Part shown: piece after piece, positions 8,270 to 16,998 of the stretch
Layout: every line of letters starts with the position of its first letter
How positions within the stretch are numbered: the first letter of the stretch is position 1
Origin: JALZMG01 sp963739975
GTDB lineage: Bacteria > Actinomycetota > Acidimicrobiia > Acidimicrobiales > Ilumatobacteraceae
Direction: 5' to 3'
NCBI GenBank assembly: GCA_963739975.1
Contig: CAVUCK010000001.1
Coordinates: 124,001-188,000, forward strand
Length of the DNA stretch: 64,000 bases
The notes under the pieces: model-generated
Databases searched by the model: none
The model's input: only the letters and a program-made list of their open reading frames with translations
What the model was told of the DNA's origin: nothing
Program-made: the position numbers and the translations under genes

Positions 8270-9094
8270 GTGCCAGGCGGTGGTTCCGCCCGGCTGGGCA
8301 TCTCCAACCCGCAGGTCCAGCGGCTGCGCCGGTTGCTCGGTGATCGCCGTGCCCGCCGGGCCGAGCAGGCGTACGTCGTGGAGGGGGCCACCCTGATCGG
8401 CGAGGCCTTAGCCGCCGGCTGCTCGATCGAGGCCCAGTACGGCGCACCGGGCGTCGAGCCCGTGGCCGCGGCGGGGCCGGCGCACGCGCTGGCGACCGGG
8501 GTCGCCGAGCGGATCGCCGACGCGCAGAGCACATCGGGGCTGTTCGCCGTCGTTGCCCAACGGCGTGGCGCCGTGGACCTGCTGACCGACGCCGGGCTCG
8601 CCCTCGTCGCCCACGCCATCACCGACCCCGGCAACCTCGGCACGATGCTGCGCACGGCCGAGGCGGCCGGCGTCGACGCCGTGGTGGTCACGCCGGGCAC
8701 CGTCGATCCGCACAACCCGAAGGTCGTGCGGTCCTCGGCGGGCTCCCTGTTCTACGTCCCCATCGTCGAGGCGAGCCTCGCTGACGTGGCCGCCGCCGGC
8801 CTGCGCACCATCGCCACCTCCTCGCACCGCGGGGTTTCGCACACCACGGCCGACTGGAGCGGGCGCATCGCCATCGTCGCCGGGAGCGAGGCGCACGGAC
8901 TGCCTGACGATGTCGTGGTCGACGACTGGGTGCGCATCGAGCACGCCGGTCGGGCCGAGAGCTTGAACGTGGCGATGGCCGTGGCCGTCGTCTGCTTCGA
9001 AGCGGCCCGAGCCCGTGGAATCCCGCCCGGCTCGGTGCCGCGCACGCCGCATACGCTCGGCGGACCGGGAGAGGAACCCCCCCTTGATCGATGA
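8270..9094 (+). CDS. TrmH/SpoU-family rRNA 2'-O-methyltransferase
   Basis: 274 residues from GTG 8270. An N-terminal substrate-binding region (QRLRRLLGDRRARRAEQAYV) precedes the SPOUT domain. The three SPOUT motifs are clear: HAITDPGNLGTMLRTAEAAG (motif 1), IAIVAGSEAHGLP (motif 2) and IEHAGRAESLNVAMAVAV (motif 3), which form the knotted SAM site. The family transfers methyl groups to ribose 2'-OH in 23S rRNA; the exact nucleotide is unknown. Position between rplT and pheS is common in actinobacteria. Its end overlaps pheS by 11 bases. Confidence 0.9.
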   Translation: MPGGGSARLGISNPQVQRLRRLLGDRRARRAEQAYVVEGATLIGEALAAGCSIEAQYGAPGVEPVAAAGPAHALATGVAERIADAQSTSGLFAVVAQRRGAVDLLTDAGLALVAHAITDPGNLGTMLRTAEAAGVDAVVVTPGTVDPHNPKVVRSSAGSLFYVPIVEASLADVAAAGLRTIATSSHRGVSHTTADWSGRIAIVAGSEAHGLPDDVVVDDWVRIEHAGRAESLNVAMAVAVVCFEAARARGIPPGSVPRTPHTLGGPGEEPPLDR

Positions 9095-10091
9095 CATCCG
9101 CACCGCTCGCGAGAACGCACTGGCCGACATCGCCGCCACCGGCACGTTGGACGAGCTCGCCCGCCTGGAAACGGTGACGCTCGGCAAGCGCAGCCCGCTG
9201 GCGATCCTGAAGACCAAGCTCGGTGCGGTGGCCAGCATCGACGAGCGGCGCGACGCGGGTCGAGCGCTGAACGAGGCGATGCAGGTCGTCGACAGCGCCA
9301 TCGGCGACCGGCGGGCCGAGCTGGCCGAGACGGCCCGTGCTCGGCGCATCGACGACGAACGACTCGACCTGACCGAGTTCGTGGGTCCGGCGCGTCGCGG
9401 CCGTCCGCACATCGTGACCCAGGCCTGGGAGCGCCTGGAGGACGTCTTCATCGGGATGGGGTTCCAGATCGCCGAGGGTCCGGAGGTGGAGACCGACTGG
9501 CACAACTTCGAGGCGCTCAACATGGGCCCGTCGCACCCGGCGCGCAGCGACTGGGACACGTTGTTCGTCGACCACCCGGGCGCCGAGGCCGGGCGCACGA
9601 TGCTGCGCACGCACACGTCGCCCGTGCAGATCCGGGCGATGCTGGCCGGTGCACCGCCCATCTACATCGTGGCGCCGGGACGGGTGTTCCGCCGGGACAC
9701 GCCGGATGCGACGCACATGCCCGTCTTCCACCAGATCGAGGGGCTGGTCGTCGACCGGGAGATCAGCATGGCCGACCTCGCCGGCACGATCGAGGCGTTC
9801 ACCCAGGCCTTCTTCGGTGCCGGGTTCACGTCGCGGCTGCGCCCCAGCTACTTCCCCTTCACCGAGCCGTCCGGGGAGTTCGACATCCTCACCCCCTCGG
9901 GGGACTGGCTGGAGCTCGGTGGCTGCGGCATGGTCCACCCCAACGTCCTGCGCGCCGGGGGCATCGACCCGGCCGAGTGGAGCGGGTTCGCCTTCGGGTT
10001 CGGCATCGACCGCATGGCCCTCGAGCGCCACGAGGTCGGCGACCTGCGCGAGATGTTCACCGGCGACATCCGCTTCGCCGAGCAGTTCTGA
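9084..10091 (+). CDS. pheS: Phenylalanine-tRNA ligase alpha subunit
   Basis: 335 residues. TTG 9084 follows GGAGAGGAAC and gives MIDDIRTARENALADI, matching the coiled-coil start of bacterial PheS. The class II catalytic core shows motif 2 around TPDATHMPVFHQIEGL and motif 3 at FGFGIDRMAL; FTEPSGEFDI and GCGMVHPNVL form the amino-acid pocket. It works as an alpha2-beta2 enzyme with PheT, encoded 10 bases downstream. No T-box leader was seen upstream; the gene is coupled to the methyltransferase gene. Confidence 0.96.
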   Translation: MIDDIRTARENALADIAATGTLDELARLETVTLGKRSPLAILKTKLGAVASIDERRDAGRALNEAMQVVDSAIGDRRAELAETARARRIDDERLDLTEFVGPARRGRPHIVTQAWERLEDVFIGMGFQIAEGPEVETDWHNFEALNMGPSHPARSDWDTLFVDHPGAEAGRTMLRTHTSPVQIRAMLAGAPPIYIVAPGRVFRRDTPDATHMPVFHQIEGLVVDREISMADLAGTIEAFTQAFFGAGFTSRLRPSYFPFTEPSGEFDILTPSGDWLELGGCGMVHPNVLRAGGIDPAEWSGFAFGFGIDRMALERHEVGDLREMFTGDIRFAEQF

Positions 10092-10101
10092 TGGTGACTC
10101 G

Positions 10102-12459
10102 ATGAAGATCCTCTGGTCATGGCTGCGCGACTACGTCGAGACGGGTGACGATGTCGACGCGCTGTCCGACACGCTGGCCATGCTCGGCCTGCCGGTCGAC
10201 GCGGTGCTGCACACCGGCGGTGTCGAGGGCGTGGTCACGGCGCGGGTCCTGAAGACCGAGGCCCACCCGGATGCGGCCACGGTCCAGCGGGTGTGGGTCG
10301 ACGCCGGTGACGGCGCGCCCCGCCACGTGTGGTGCGGCGCCTTCAACTTCGGGCCCGGCGACGTCGTCCCGCTGGCGCCCATCGGTACGACCCTGCCCGA
10401 CGGCCGGACGATCGCCCGGCGCGGCATCCTCGGCATCGACTCGGAGGGAATGCTCTGCTCGGCCCGCGAGCTGGAGCTCGGCGACGACCACACGGGCATC
10501 CTCGTGCTGCCGCCGGACGCCCCGCTCGGCGCGCCCTACGGCGAAGTGCTCGGTCAGCGAAACGACGTCGTGCTCGACCTCGACGTCACCCGCAACCGCC
10601 CGGACGCGTGGTGCTACCTCGGCGTCGCCAGGGACCTCGCCGCCAAGCGGCGCGTCGAGCTGCGTGTGCCCGAGCCGCCGCCGGTGGTCCCTTCGGACAC
10701 GCAGGCCGGACCGGTGACCACTGTCGAGATCGTCGCCGGCGACCGCTGCGGACGGTTCACGTCGACGGTGCTGTCCGGGGTCGTCGTCGGTCCGAGCGCG
10801 CCGTGGATGGCCGAGCGGTTGCTGGCGGCGGGCATGCGCCCGATCAACAACGTCGTCGACGTCAGCAACTACGTCATGCTCGAGCTGGGCCACACCAACC
10901 ACGCCTACGACCTGGCGACGCTCGGCGGCGCCGGGTTCCGCATCCGCCTCGCCCGCGCCGGTGAGACGCTGCGCACCCTCGACGGTGTCGTGCGGACGTT
11001 CGGTCCCGACGACCTGCTGATCTGCGACGCCGACGACCAGGCGATCGGGGTGGCGGGGATCATCGGCGGTGAGGACACCGAGATCGGTCCCGGCACGACG
11101 ACGGTGGCGTTGGAGATGGCGTGGTTCGTCCCCGAGCCGCTGGGGCAGACAGCGGCCCGGCTCGGTGTTCGCTCGGAGGCGTCGGCGCGCAACGAACGAG
11201 GCGTCGACGCGTGGGGGATCGACCGGGCCATCGCCCGGTTCGTCGAGCTGCTGGGCGAGACGTGCCCCGACCTCGCCGTCGAGCCCGGAGCGGTCGATGC
11301 CCGGGCGCCCTCCATGCCGGCCGAGCATCGCTCGACCACGGTCAGAGTGGCCGAGGTCAACCGCATCCTCGGGACCGACCTGGGCGCGGCCGACCTGGCG
11401 CCGCTGCTCGACCCAATCGGGTTCACGGTCAGCGGCGACGGTGACGCGTGCACCGTGGCGCTGCCGTCGTGGCGGCCCGACAGTGACAGCGAGATCGACG
11501 TCATCGAGGAGGTGGCCCGCCACTACGGCTACGACCGGATCGGCAAGCGGATGCCGACATCGACGCTGCACGGTCACCTGTCCGTCGCTCAGCAGCGCCG
11601 CCGTCAGGTCCGCCAGGTCCTGCTGGGGCTCGGCATCACGGAGGTCATGCCGAACCCGTTCCTCAGCCACGAGACGCTGCGCCAGGCCGGGCTGGACGAC
11701 GACGCGCTCAGGATCACCAACCCGCTCGTCGCCGACGAGGAGGTGCTGCGGACGTCGCTGCGACCGGGGCTGCTGCGCGCCGTGGCCTTCAACGAGTCGC
11801 ACCGCCGACCGGGTGTGGCGCTGTTCGAGATCGGTCACGTGTACCCGCCCGGACCGGGCGAGCTCCCCGACGAGTTCGAAGCGCTCGGCGTCGTGCTGGC
11901 CGGCCGGGAGGCGCCCGCCGCGGTTGCCGTCTGGCGGGAGCTGGCGACGGCCATGGGCATCGGGGCGCGCATCGACCAGACGCGCGTTCCGGCCGGGCTC
12001 CACGCGACGCGTTCGGCGACGTTGGTCGCCGGGCGAGATGTCATCGGCGCGATCGGCGAGGTCGCGCCGGCCGTGCTGGAGGCGTTCGGGATCTCCGAGC
12101 GGGTGGCCGTGCTGGAGGTCGACCTGCGCCACGTCATCGACCAGGAGCCGCGCCCGCCACGCTGGAAGCCAACGAGCCGTCAACCGTCCAGCGATCTGGA
12201 CCTGGCGTTCGCCCTGCCCGACGACGTGCCGGCCGACCGGTTGGACAAGGCGATCCGCCAGGGCGCCGGCACCTTGCTGGTGGGGCTCGAGCTGTTCGAC
12301 GTCTACCGGGGGGTGACGATCGGTGGCGGGCGGCGCAGCCTGGCCTACCGGCTGCGCCTCCAGGCCCAGGATCGCAGCCTCAACGACGGCGATGTGGCCG
12401 ATGTGCGCCAGCGCGTGACTGCCGCCGCGGCCAAGCTCGGTGCCGAGCTGAGAGGCTGA
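10102..12459 (+). CDS. pheT: Phenylalanine-tRNA ligase beta subunit
   Basis: 785 residues from ATG 10102, normal for PheT. Domain order: N-terminal module, the OB-type tRNA-binding fold (about 40-150, VVTARVLKTEAHPDA), B3/B4 editing domain with RPINNVVDVSNYVMLE near 245-265, B5 (about 395-470), the catalytic-like domain (IDVIEEVARHYGYDRI onward), and the C-terminal ferredoxin-fold anticodon-binding domain (about 690-785, SRQPSSDLDLAF). It provides tRNA recognition and hydrolysis of mischarged tyrosine for the PheST heterotetramer. Confidence 0.96.
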   Translation: MKILWSWLRDYVETGDDVDALSDTLAMLGLPVDAVLHTGGVEGVVTARVLKTEAHPDAATVQRVWVDAGDGAPRHVWCGAFNFGPGDVVPLAPIGTTLPDGRTIARRGILGIDSEGMLCSARELELGDDHTGILVLPPDAPLGAPYGEVLGQRNDVVLDLDVTRNRPDAWCYLGVARDLAAKRRVELRVPEPPPVVPSDTQAGPVTTVEIVAGDRCGRFTSTVLSGVVVGPSAPWMAERLLAAGMRPINNVVDVSNYVMLELGHTNHAYDLATLGGAGFRIRLARAGETLRTLDGVVRTFGPDDLLICDADDQAIGVAGIIGGEDTEIGPGTTTVALEMAWFVPEPLGQTAARLGVRSEASARNERGVDAWGIDRAIARFVELLGETCPDLAVEPGAVDARAPSMPAEHRSTTVRVAEVNRILGTDLGAADLAPLLDPIGFTVSGDGDACTVALPSWRPDSDSEIDVIEEVARHYGYDRIGKRMPTSTLHGHLSVAQQRRRQVRQVLLGLGITEVMPNPFLSHETLRQAGLDDDALRITNPLVADEEVLRTSLRPGLLRAVAFNESHRRPGVALFEIGHVYPPGPGELPDEFEALGVVLAGREAPAAVAVWRELATAMGIGARIDQTRVPAGLHATRSATLVAGRDVIGAIGEVAPAVLEAFGISERVAVLEVDLRHVIDQEPRPPRWKPTSRQPSSDLDLAFALPDDVPADRLDKAIRQGAGTLLVGLELFDVYRGVTIGGGRRSLAYRLRLQAQDRSLNDGDVADVRQRVTAAAAKLGAELRG

Positions 12460-12462
12460 TCA

Positions 12463-13176
12463 GTGGCGCGCCGGCGGGTGCCGGGGTGGGTCTGGGTCGT
12501 CGTGCCCATGCTGCTGTCGGCGCTGGTGTTCGGGGCGCTGGCCGTGGCCGTGCGGTCGAGCGGTGACGACGACGACGACGCCATCTCCGGCCCGGCAGGA
12601 CAGCTGCCGGCCGTGGTGACGGCGGCCCAGGACCTGCTCGGCACGGTGCCACCCGAAGCGCAGCTGCCCGCCGACCTCGGCCGGGCGTACGGCGAGGTCA
12701 CGCTCGCGTTCAGCGAGCTCGGTGACGAGGGCGACGACCTCGCCTTCGCCGAGCGCTTCGACCGGCTGCCGGACGCCGAAGCGCGCCTGCTCGGGCGCAC
12801 GCTGGGGGAGATCCAGACCCAGCTGTCACCGACGGAGGTCGACGGCGCTCGTGGTGACGACGATCGGGCCCCGGACGTCCTGTTCGCGCTGCAGATGGCC
12901 CGGGCGATGGGTCAGACGCTGGCCCCCGACGGCACGGCGCGCGAGCAGGCGCTGGAGATGCTGCCGTTCAGCGTGCAGGACCTGACCGGGTTCGACGAGA
13001 TCGCCGCCACGTTCGCCACCGGCGACCTGAACGCGCTGGCCCAGCGCATCGACGTCGCGCTCTCCGACGCCGGCGCCGCCGAGCTCGTCAGCTCGGTCGC
13101 CAACGCGGTCAGCCAACGCCTGCCCGGCGACTACAACACCCAGTTCCTCGACGCCTACGCCGCCGGCAGCGTGTAA
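12463..13176 (+). CDS. Hypothetical membrane-anchored protein
   Basis: 237 residues from GTG 12463, three bases after pheT. Residues 8-30 form one membrane segment (VWVVVPMLLSALVFGALAVAV), followed by a short acidic run (DDDDD) and a soluble, probably extracytoplasmic domain of alternating helices without cysteines or a recognised motif. No family was identified. The tight spacing suggests cotranscription with pheST, though it has no evident link to translation. Confidence 0.6.
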   Translation: MARRRVPGWVWVVVPMLLSALVFGALAVAVRSSGDDDDDAISGPAGQLPAVVTAAQDLLGTVPPEAQLPADLGRAYGEVTLAFSELGDEGDDLAFAERFDRLPDAEARLLGRTLGEIQTQLSPTEVDGARGDDDRAPDVLFALQMARAMGQTLAPDGTAREQALEMLPFSVQDLTGFDEIAATFATGDLNALAQRIDVALSDAGAAELVSSVANAVSQRLPGDYNTQFLDAYAAGSV

Positions 13177-13197
13177 ACGCTGTCATGGTCCGAGGAT

Positions 13198-13214
13198 TGG
13201 TTGGAGAGCAACCA
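13198..13214. terminator. Weak hairpin between convergent genes
   Basis: TGGTTG-GAGAG-CAACCA lies between the ends of two convergent genes (13176 and 13243) and is followed by TTT. The stem is only 6 bp, so this is a weak terminator candidate. Confidence 0.3.
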
Positions 13215-13242
13215 TTTCGCGGACGAGGACGGCCGGATCGAC

Positions 13243-13812
13243 TCAGTTGGCTTCCAGGTCGTCGGGCGCGCTGGCGAGCCAGGAGAGGCGGCCGGGTTGG
13301 CGGCGCAGCACGGTGCGCCACAGGTCGTCGGGCTCGGGCGTGAACACGTCCGACGGGTCAGGATCCAGCACCAGCCAGGCCCCGGCTTCGATCTCGTCCT
13401 CCAGCTGCCCGGGACCCCACCCCGAGTAGCCCCGGAACACGCGCAGGGCGCTGATGTCCGTCTGCACCGAGTAGGGGTCGGCGGCCAGGTTGGCCGAGGC
13501 CAGCGTGCCGTTGAGCGGGGCCAGATCCTCCCCGGCCTCGGGCAGGAGCTGGCGCGTCTGGGCGAGGGCGATCAGGGCGTCCGGTTCGACCGGACCGCCC
13601 GAGAACACCTGCGACGGCTCGGTCTGCAGATCGATCCAGGCGTCGAGCGGCTCGGCGAGCTGCTCGGGGCTGGGCCGGTTGAGCACAAGCCCCAACGCAC
13701 CCTCGTCGTGGTGCTCGAGCACGTAGATCACCGTGCGGTCGAAGTTCGGGTCCTCGAGGGGCGGCGTGGCCAGCAGGAGCCGCCCCTTCGTGGGTGGGCG
13801 CCCCGGGAGCAT
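13243..13812 (-). CDS. YqgE/AlgH family protein (UPF0301)
   Basis: 189 residues from ATG 13812; an in-frame ATG at 13848 would add 12 residues but would approach the arginine operator region. The family pattern is clear: KGRLLLATPPLEDPNFDRTV at the start, LGLVLNRPS, then FSGGPVEPDALIALA and RVFRGYSGWGPGQLEDEI. AlgH affects alginate production in Pseudomonas, but the biochemical role of the family is unknown. It is divergent from argC. Confidence 0.9.
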   Translation of the reverse strand: MLPGRPPTKGRLLLATPPLEDPNFDRTVIYVLEHHDEGALGLVLNRPSPEQLAEPLDAWIDLQTEPSQVFSGGPVEPDALIALAQTRQLLPEAGEDLAPLNGTLASANLAADPYSVQTDISALRVFRGYSGWGPGQLEDEIEAGAWLVLDPDPSDVFTPEPDDLWRTVLRRQPGRLSWLASAPDDLEAN

Positions 13813-13852
13813 GCCGCCAGTCTGCCGGACGAGCGGGCCGGAGATCATCGTT

Positions 13853-13884
13853 GCATGTACATGCGATGTATTGTATGATCATGC
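13853..13884 (+). promoter_or_regulatory. Two tandem ArgR-type operator boxes
   Basis: GCATGTACATGC (13853-13864) is a perfect 12-bp palindrome and GTATGATCATGC (13873-13884) a near-palindrome with one mismatched pair. Their centres are 20 bases apart, like paired ARG boxes that bind one ArgR hexamer. They are AT-rich in a very GC-rich region and end two bases before the argC start, so binding would block initiation. argR is in the operon itself. Confidence 0.6.
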
Positions 13885-13885
13885 G

Positions 13886-14912
13886 ATGGGTGCACGGGCT
13901 GCCATCATCGGGGCTTCCGGCTATACGGGCGCCGAGCTCTTGCGGCTGCTCGCCGGCCACCCGGACCTCCAGCTCACCGTGGCCACCGGCGACAGCCAGG
14001 CCGGCACGGCGATCGAGGACCTGTTCCCGTCCCTCGCCGCCGCCTACGGCGCGACGACCTTCCAGTCCTACGAGCCCGGCCTGGTCGACGGCGTCGACGT
14101 GGTGTTCCTCGGCCTCCCGCACCAGGCCGAGCATGGCGCTGGCGCCGCAGCTCGTCGGCCGGGTCGGATGCGTCGTCGACCTGTCGGCGGCATACCGGCT
14201 GCGCGACGCCGCGCTGTACCCGGGTTGGTACGGCTTCGAGCACGATCAACCGCAGCTCCTGGCGGAGGCCGTGTACGGGCTGCCGGAGCGCCACCGGGAG
14301 CAACTGCGCACCGCCCGACTCGTCGCCACGCCGGGCTGCTACGTCACCGCCGCCACGCTTCCGCTGGCGCCGCTGCTCGACGCCGGTCTGATCGAACCAC
14401 ACGGGATCGTCGTCGACGCCGCCAGCGGCGTGTCGGGCGCCGGCCGCCCGGCGACGGCGACGAACGCGTTCTGCACGGCGGACGAGAACTTCACCGCCTA
14501 CGGCCTGCTCGACCACCGCCACACCCCCGAGATCGAGCAGAACCTCGGTGCCGAGGTGCTGTTCACCCCTCACCTCGCCCCGATGAACCGGGGAATCCTG
14601 GCCACCTGCTACGCCCGCCCGACGGCGGGCACGGCGCCGTCGACGGACGCCCTGCTCGCCGAGCTCGACCGCGTCTACGCCGCCGAGCCGTTCGTCGTCG
14701 TCACCCCGTCCAGCCCGTCGACCAAGGCCACGCTCGGCTCCAACACCGCCCACCTGACGGTCCGGTACGACGAGCGGACCGGGTGGATCATCGCGATCTG
14801 CGCGCTGGACAACCTCACCAAAGGGGCCTCCGGCGGCGCTCTGCAGTCGGCCAACGTGGCGCTCGGCCTCGACGAGCGGGCGGGACTGCCGGCGCTCGGT
14901 CTGGCGCCGTGA
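13886..14912 (+). CDS. argC: N-acetyl-gamma-glutamyl-phosphate reductase, frameshifted in this sequence
   Basis: ArgC reduces N-acetylglutamyl phosphate with NADPH, the third step of arginine synthesis. ATG 13886 gives MGARAAIIGASGYTGAELLR with the Rossmann nucleotide motif. The frame holds until LGLPHQAEH (14134); the frame that begins at 14136 (ALAPQLVGRVGCVVDLSAAY) carries the rest, including catalytic cysteine in ATPGCYVTA and the conserved STKATLGSNTAHL-type C-terminus. One surplus G at 14135/14136 explains the break; correcting it yields 341 residues, normal length. The start is directly behind two ArgR boxes. Confidence 0.85.
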
Positions 14913-15808
14913 CGACCGACGAGCGCTCGGTCGCTCCGACCGTGGCCCACGTCTTGGTCGAGGCGCTGCCGTACATCCGGCGCTTCGCCGGCAAGACGGT
15001 GGTCGTCAAGTACGGCGGCAACGCGCTCGCCGGCACCTCCGACCACGACGCGCTCGCGCTGTTCGCCGAGGACGTCGTGATGATGCGGCTCGTCGGCATC
15101 CGGCCCGTCGTCGTGCATGGCGGCGGGCCCCAGATCAGCGCGCTGATGGCGCGGCTCGGCAAGACGACGGAGTTTCGCGATGGGCTGCGGGTCACTGACG
15201 CCGACACCGTCGACATCGCCCGCATGGTCCTGCTCGGCCAGGTCAACCCGCAGCTCGTCACCGCCATCAACCTGCACGGCAACTACGCCGTGGGCGTGAG
15301 CGGCGAGGACGCCGGGCTGATCCGCGCCTCGCCGCGGGATCCGGCACTCGGCTTCGTCGGCGACGTGGCGGCGATCGATCCGGGGATCCTGCGCGGTCTG
15401 CTGGCCGACGAGTTCATCCCGGTGGTCGCCACGATCGGCACCGACGAACGCGGCCAGGCGTACAACATCAACGCCGACGTCGTGGCCGGCGCGATCGCTG
15501 AAGCGCTGGGAGCCGAGAAGCTCGTCTACCTGACCGACATCGAGGGGCTGCGGCGCGACGTCGCCGACGCCACGACGCTGATCCGCCAGACCACGGCCGG
15601 CGAGCTCGAAGCGTTGGTCGGCGACGGGACGATCGCCGGCGGCATGATCCCCAAGGTCCTGGCCTGCGTGCACGCCGTGCGCAACGCCGTCGGCCGGGCC
15701 CACATCCTCGACGGCCGCATCGCCCACGTGCTGCTGCTCGAGATCTTCACCGACGCCGGCATCGGCACCATGGTGCTGGCCGATCAGGAAGCAGGTGCGC
15801 GGACATGA
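14909..15808 (+). CDS. argB: Acetylglutamate kinase
   Basis: ArgB phosphorylates N-acetylglutamate. 299 residues from GTG 14909, overlapping argC's stop as GTGA. Signature elements: TVVVKYGGNAL at the ATP site, VVVHGGGPQI for the acetylglutamate pocket, and YNINADVVAGAIAEAL with KLVYLTDIEGL in the C-terminal lobe. The amino-acid kinase fold and an N-terminal helix (VLVEALPYIRRFAGK) suggest the arginine-inhibited hexameric type. It follows argC directly: argJ, usually between them in actinobacteria, is missing here. Confidence 0.95.
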   Translation: MTTDERSVAPTVAHVLVEALPYIRRFAGKTVVVKYGGNALAGTSDHDALALFAEDVVMMRLVGIRPVVVHGGGPQISALMARLGKTTEFRDGLRVTDADTVDIARMVLLGQVNPQLVTAINLHGNYAVGVSGEDAGLIRASPRDPALGFVGDVAAIDPGILRGLLADEFIPVVATIGTDERGQAYNINADVVAGAIAEALGAEKLVYLTDIEGLRRDVADATTLIRQTTAGELEALVGDGTIAGGMIPKVLACVHAVRNAVGRAHILDGRIAHVLLLEIFTDAGIGTMVLADQEAGART

Positions 15809-16989
15809 CGATCCAACTCGACCAGCTCACCGCCGATGGCGCCTGGCCGATGATGCCGGTGTTCGCGCCGCCGACGGTCATGTTCGCCCGCGGTCGCGGC
15901 ACCGAGCTCTGGGACGTCGACGGCAAGCGCTACCTCGACTTCCTCAGCGGCATCGCCGTCACGTCGCTGGGGCATGCCAACCCGGCCGTGGCCGACGCCA
16001 TCTCCGCCCAGGCCCACGAGCTGCTGCACGTCAGCAACTTCTTCGCCAACCCCGTCGCCGTGCAGGCGGCGATCGAGGTCGATGCGCTGCTGGCCGAGGC
16101 GACCGGCCTCGACGGGCAGGTGTTCTTCACCAACTCGGGCGCCGAGGCCGTGGAGTGCGCGCTCAAGCTGGCCCGCAAGCACGGCGGGCGGGGCCGCCAC
16201 GTCGTCGTCAGCGCGCTCGGCAGCTTCCACGGCCGGACGTTGGCGGCGTTGGCGGCGACCGGCCAGCCGACCAAGCACGAGCCGTTCCAGCCCATGCCCG
16301 AAGGGTTCCACCACGTGGCGTGGGGCGACCTTGACGCGCTCGACCGGGCCGTCGACGCCTCCGTCGCCGCGGTCCTGATCGAGACGGTGCAGGGCGAGGG
16401 CGGGGTCAACCCGGCACCTCCCGGCTACCTCGCCGGCATCCGCGAGGTGTGCGACGCAACGGGCGCGCTGCTGATGTTCGACGAGATCCAGACCGGCTTC
16501 GCTCGCACCGGACGGTGGTTCGGGTTCGAGCACGACGGCGTGGTGCCCGATGTCGTCACGCTGGCCAAGGCGATGGGCAACGGCATGCCGGTCGGAGCGT
16601 GCTGGGCCCGGCGCGACGTCGCCGCGGTGTTCGAGCCGGGCGACCACGGCAGCACGTACAGCGGCACGGCGATCGCCACCGCTGCCGTACGAGCGGTGAT
16701 CGCCGAAATGCGCCGCATCGACGCACCGGCGCTGGCCGCCCGCAAGGGAGCGTCCCTGGCCGCCGCCCTCACCGCCACGCCGGGCGTGGCCAGCGTGCGG
16801 GGCCGGGGGCTGCTGCTCGGCGTCGAGCTCGAGGCCGGTGATGCCGCCGGTGTCAACACCCGCCTGCTCGAGCGTGGCCTGGTCGCCAACGCCGTCACGC
16901 CGACCGCGCTGCGGCTGGCTCCGCCGATCACGGTCACCGACGACGAGCTCGACGAAGCGGTCCAGGTGATCGCCAGCGAGCTGTCCTGA
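15805..16989 (+). CDS. argD: Acetylornithine aminotransferase
   Basis: 394 residues, overlapping argB by four bases. A class III PLP-dependent aminotransferase: FFTNSGAEAVECALKLARK near residue 110, the aspartate of FDEIQTGFARTGRWF that contacts the PLP ring, and the Schiff-base lysine in TLAKAMGNGMP near residue 254. It converts N-acetylglutamate semialdehyde to N-acetylornithine using glutamate. The same enzyme often serves lysine synthesis as DapC; which role it has here cannot be told. Confidence 0.94.
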   Translation: MTIQLDQLTADGAWPMMPVFAPPTVMFARGRGTELWDVDGKRYLDFLSGIAVTSLGHANPAVADAISAQAHELLHVSNFFANPVAVQAAIEVDALLAEATGLDGQVFFTNSGAEAVECALKLARKHGGRGRHVVVSALGSFHGRTLAALAATGQPTKHEPFQPMPEGFHHVAWGDLDALDRAVDASVAAVLIETVQGEGGVNPAPPGYLAGIREVCDATGALLMFDEIQTGFARTGRWFGFEHDGVVPDVVTLAKAMGNGMPVGACWARRDVAAVFEPGDHGSTYSGTAIATAAVRAVIAEMRRIDAPALAARKGASLAAALTATPGVASVRGRGLLLGVELEAGDAAGVNTRLLERGLVANAVTPTALRLAPPITVTDDELDEAVQVIASELS

Positions 16990-16998
16990 GGGGGCGGC

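Noticed and set aside
10117..12183. A 688-codon minus-strand frame opposite pheT
   Set aside because: Composition is typical of antisense frames and pheT is unambiguous.
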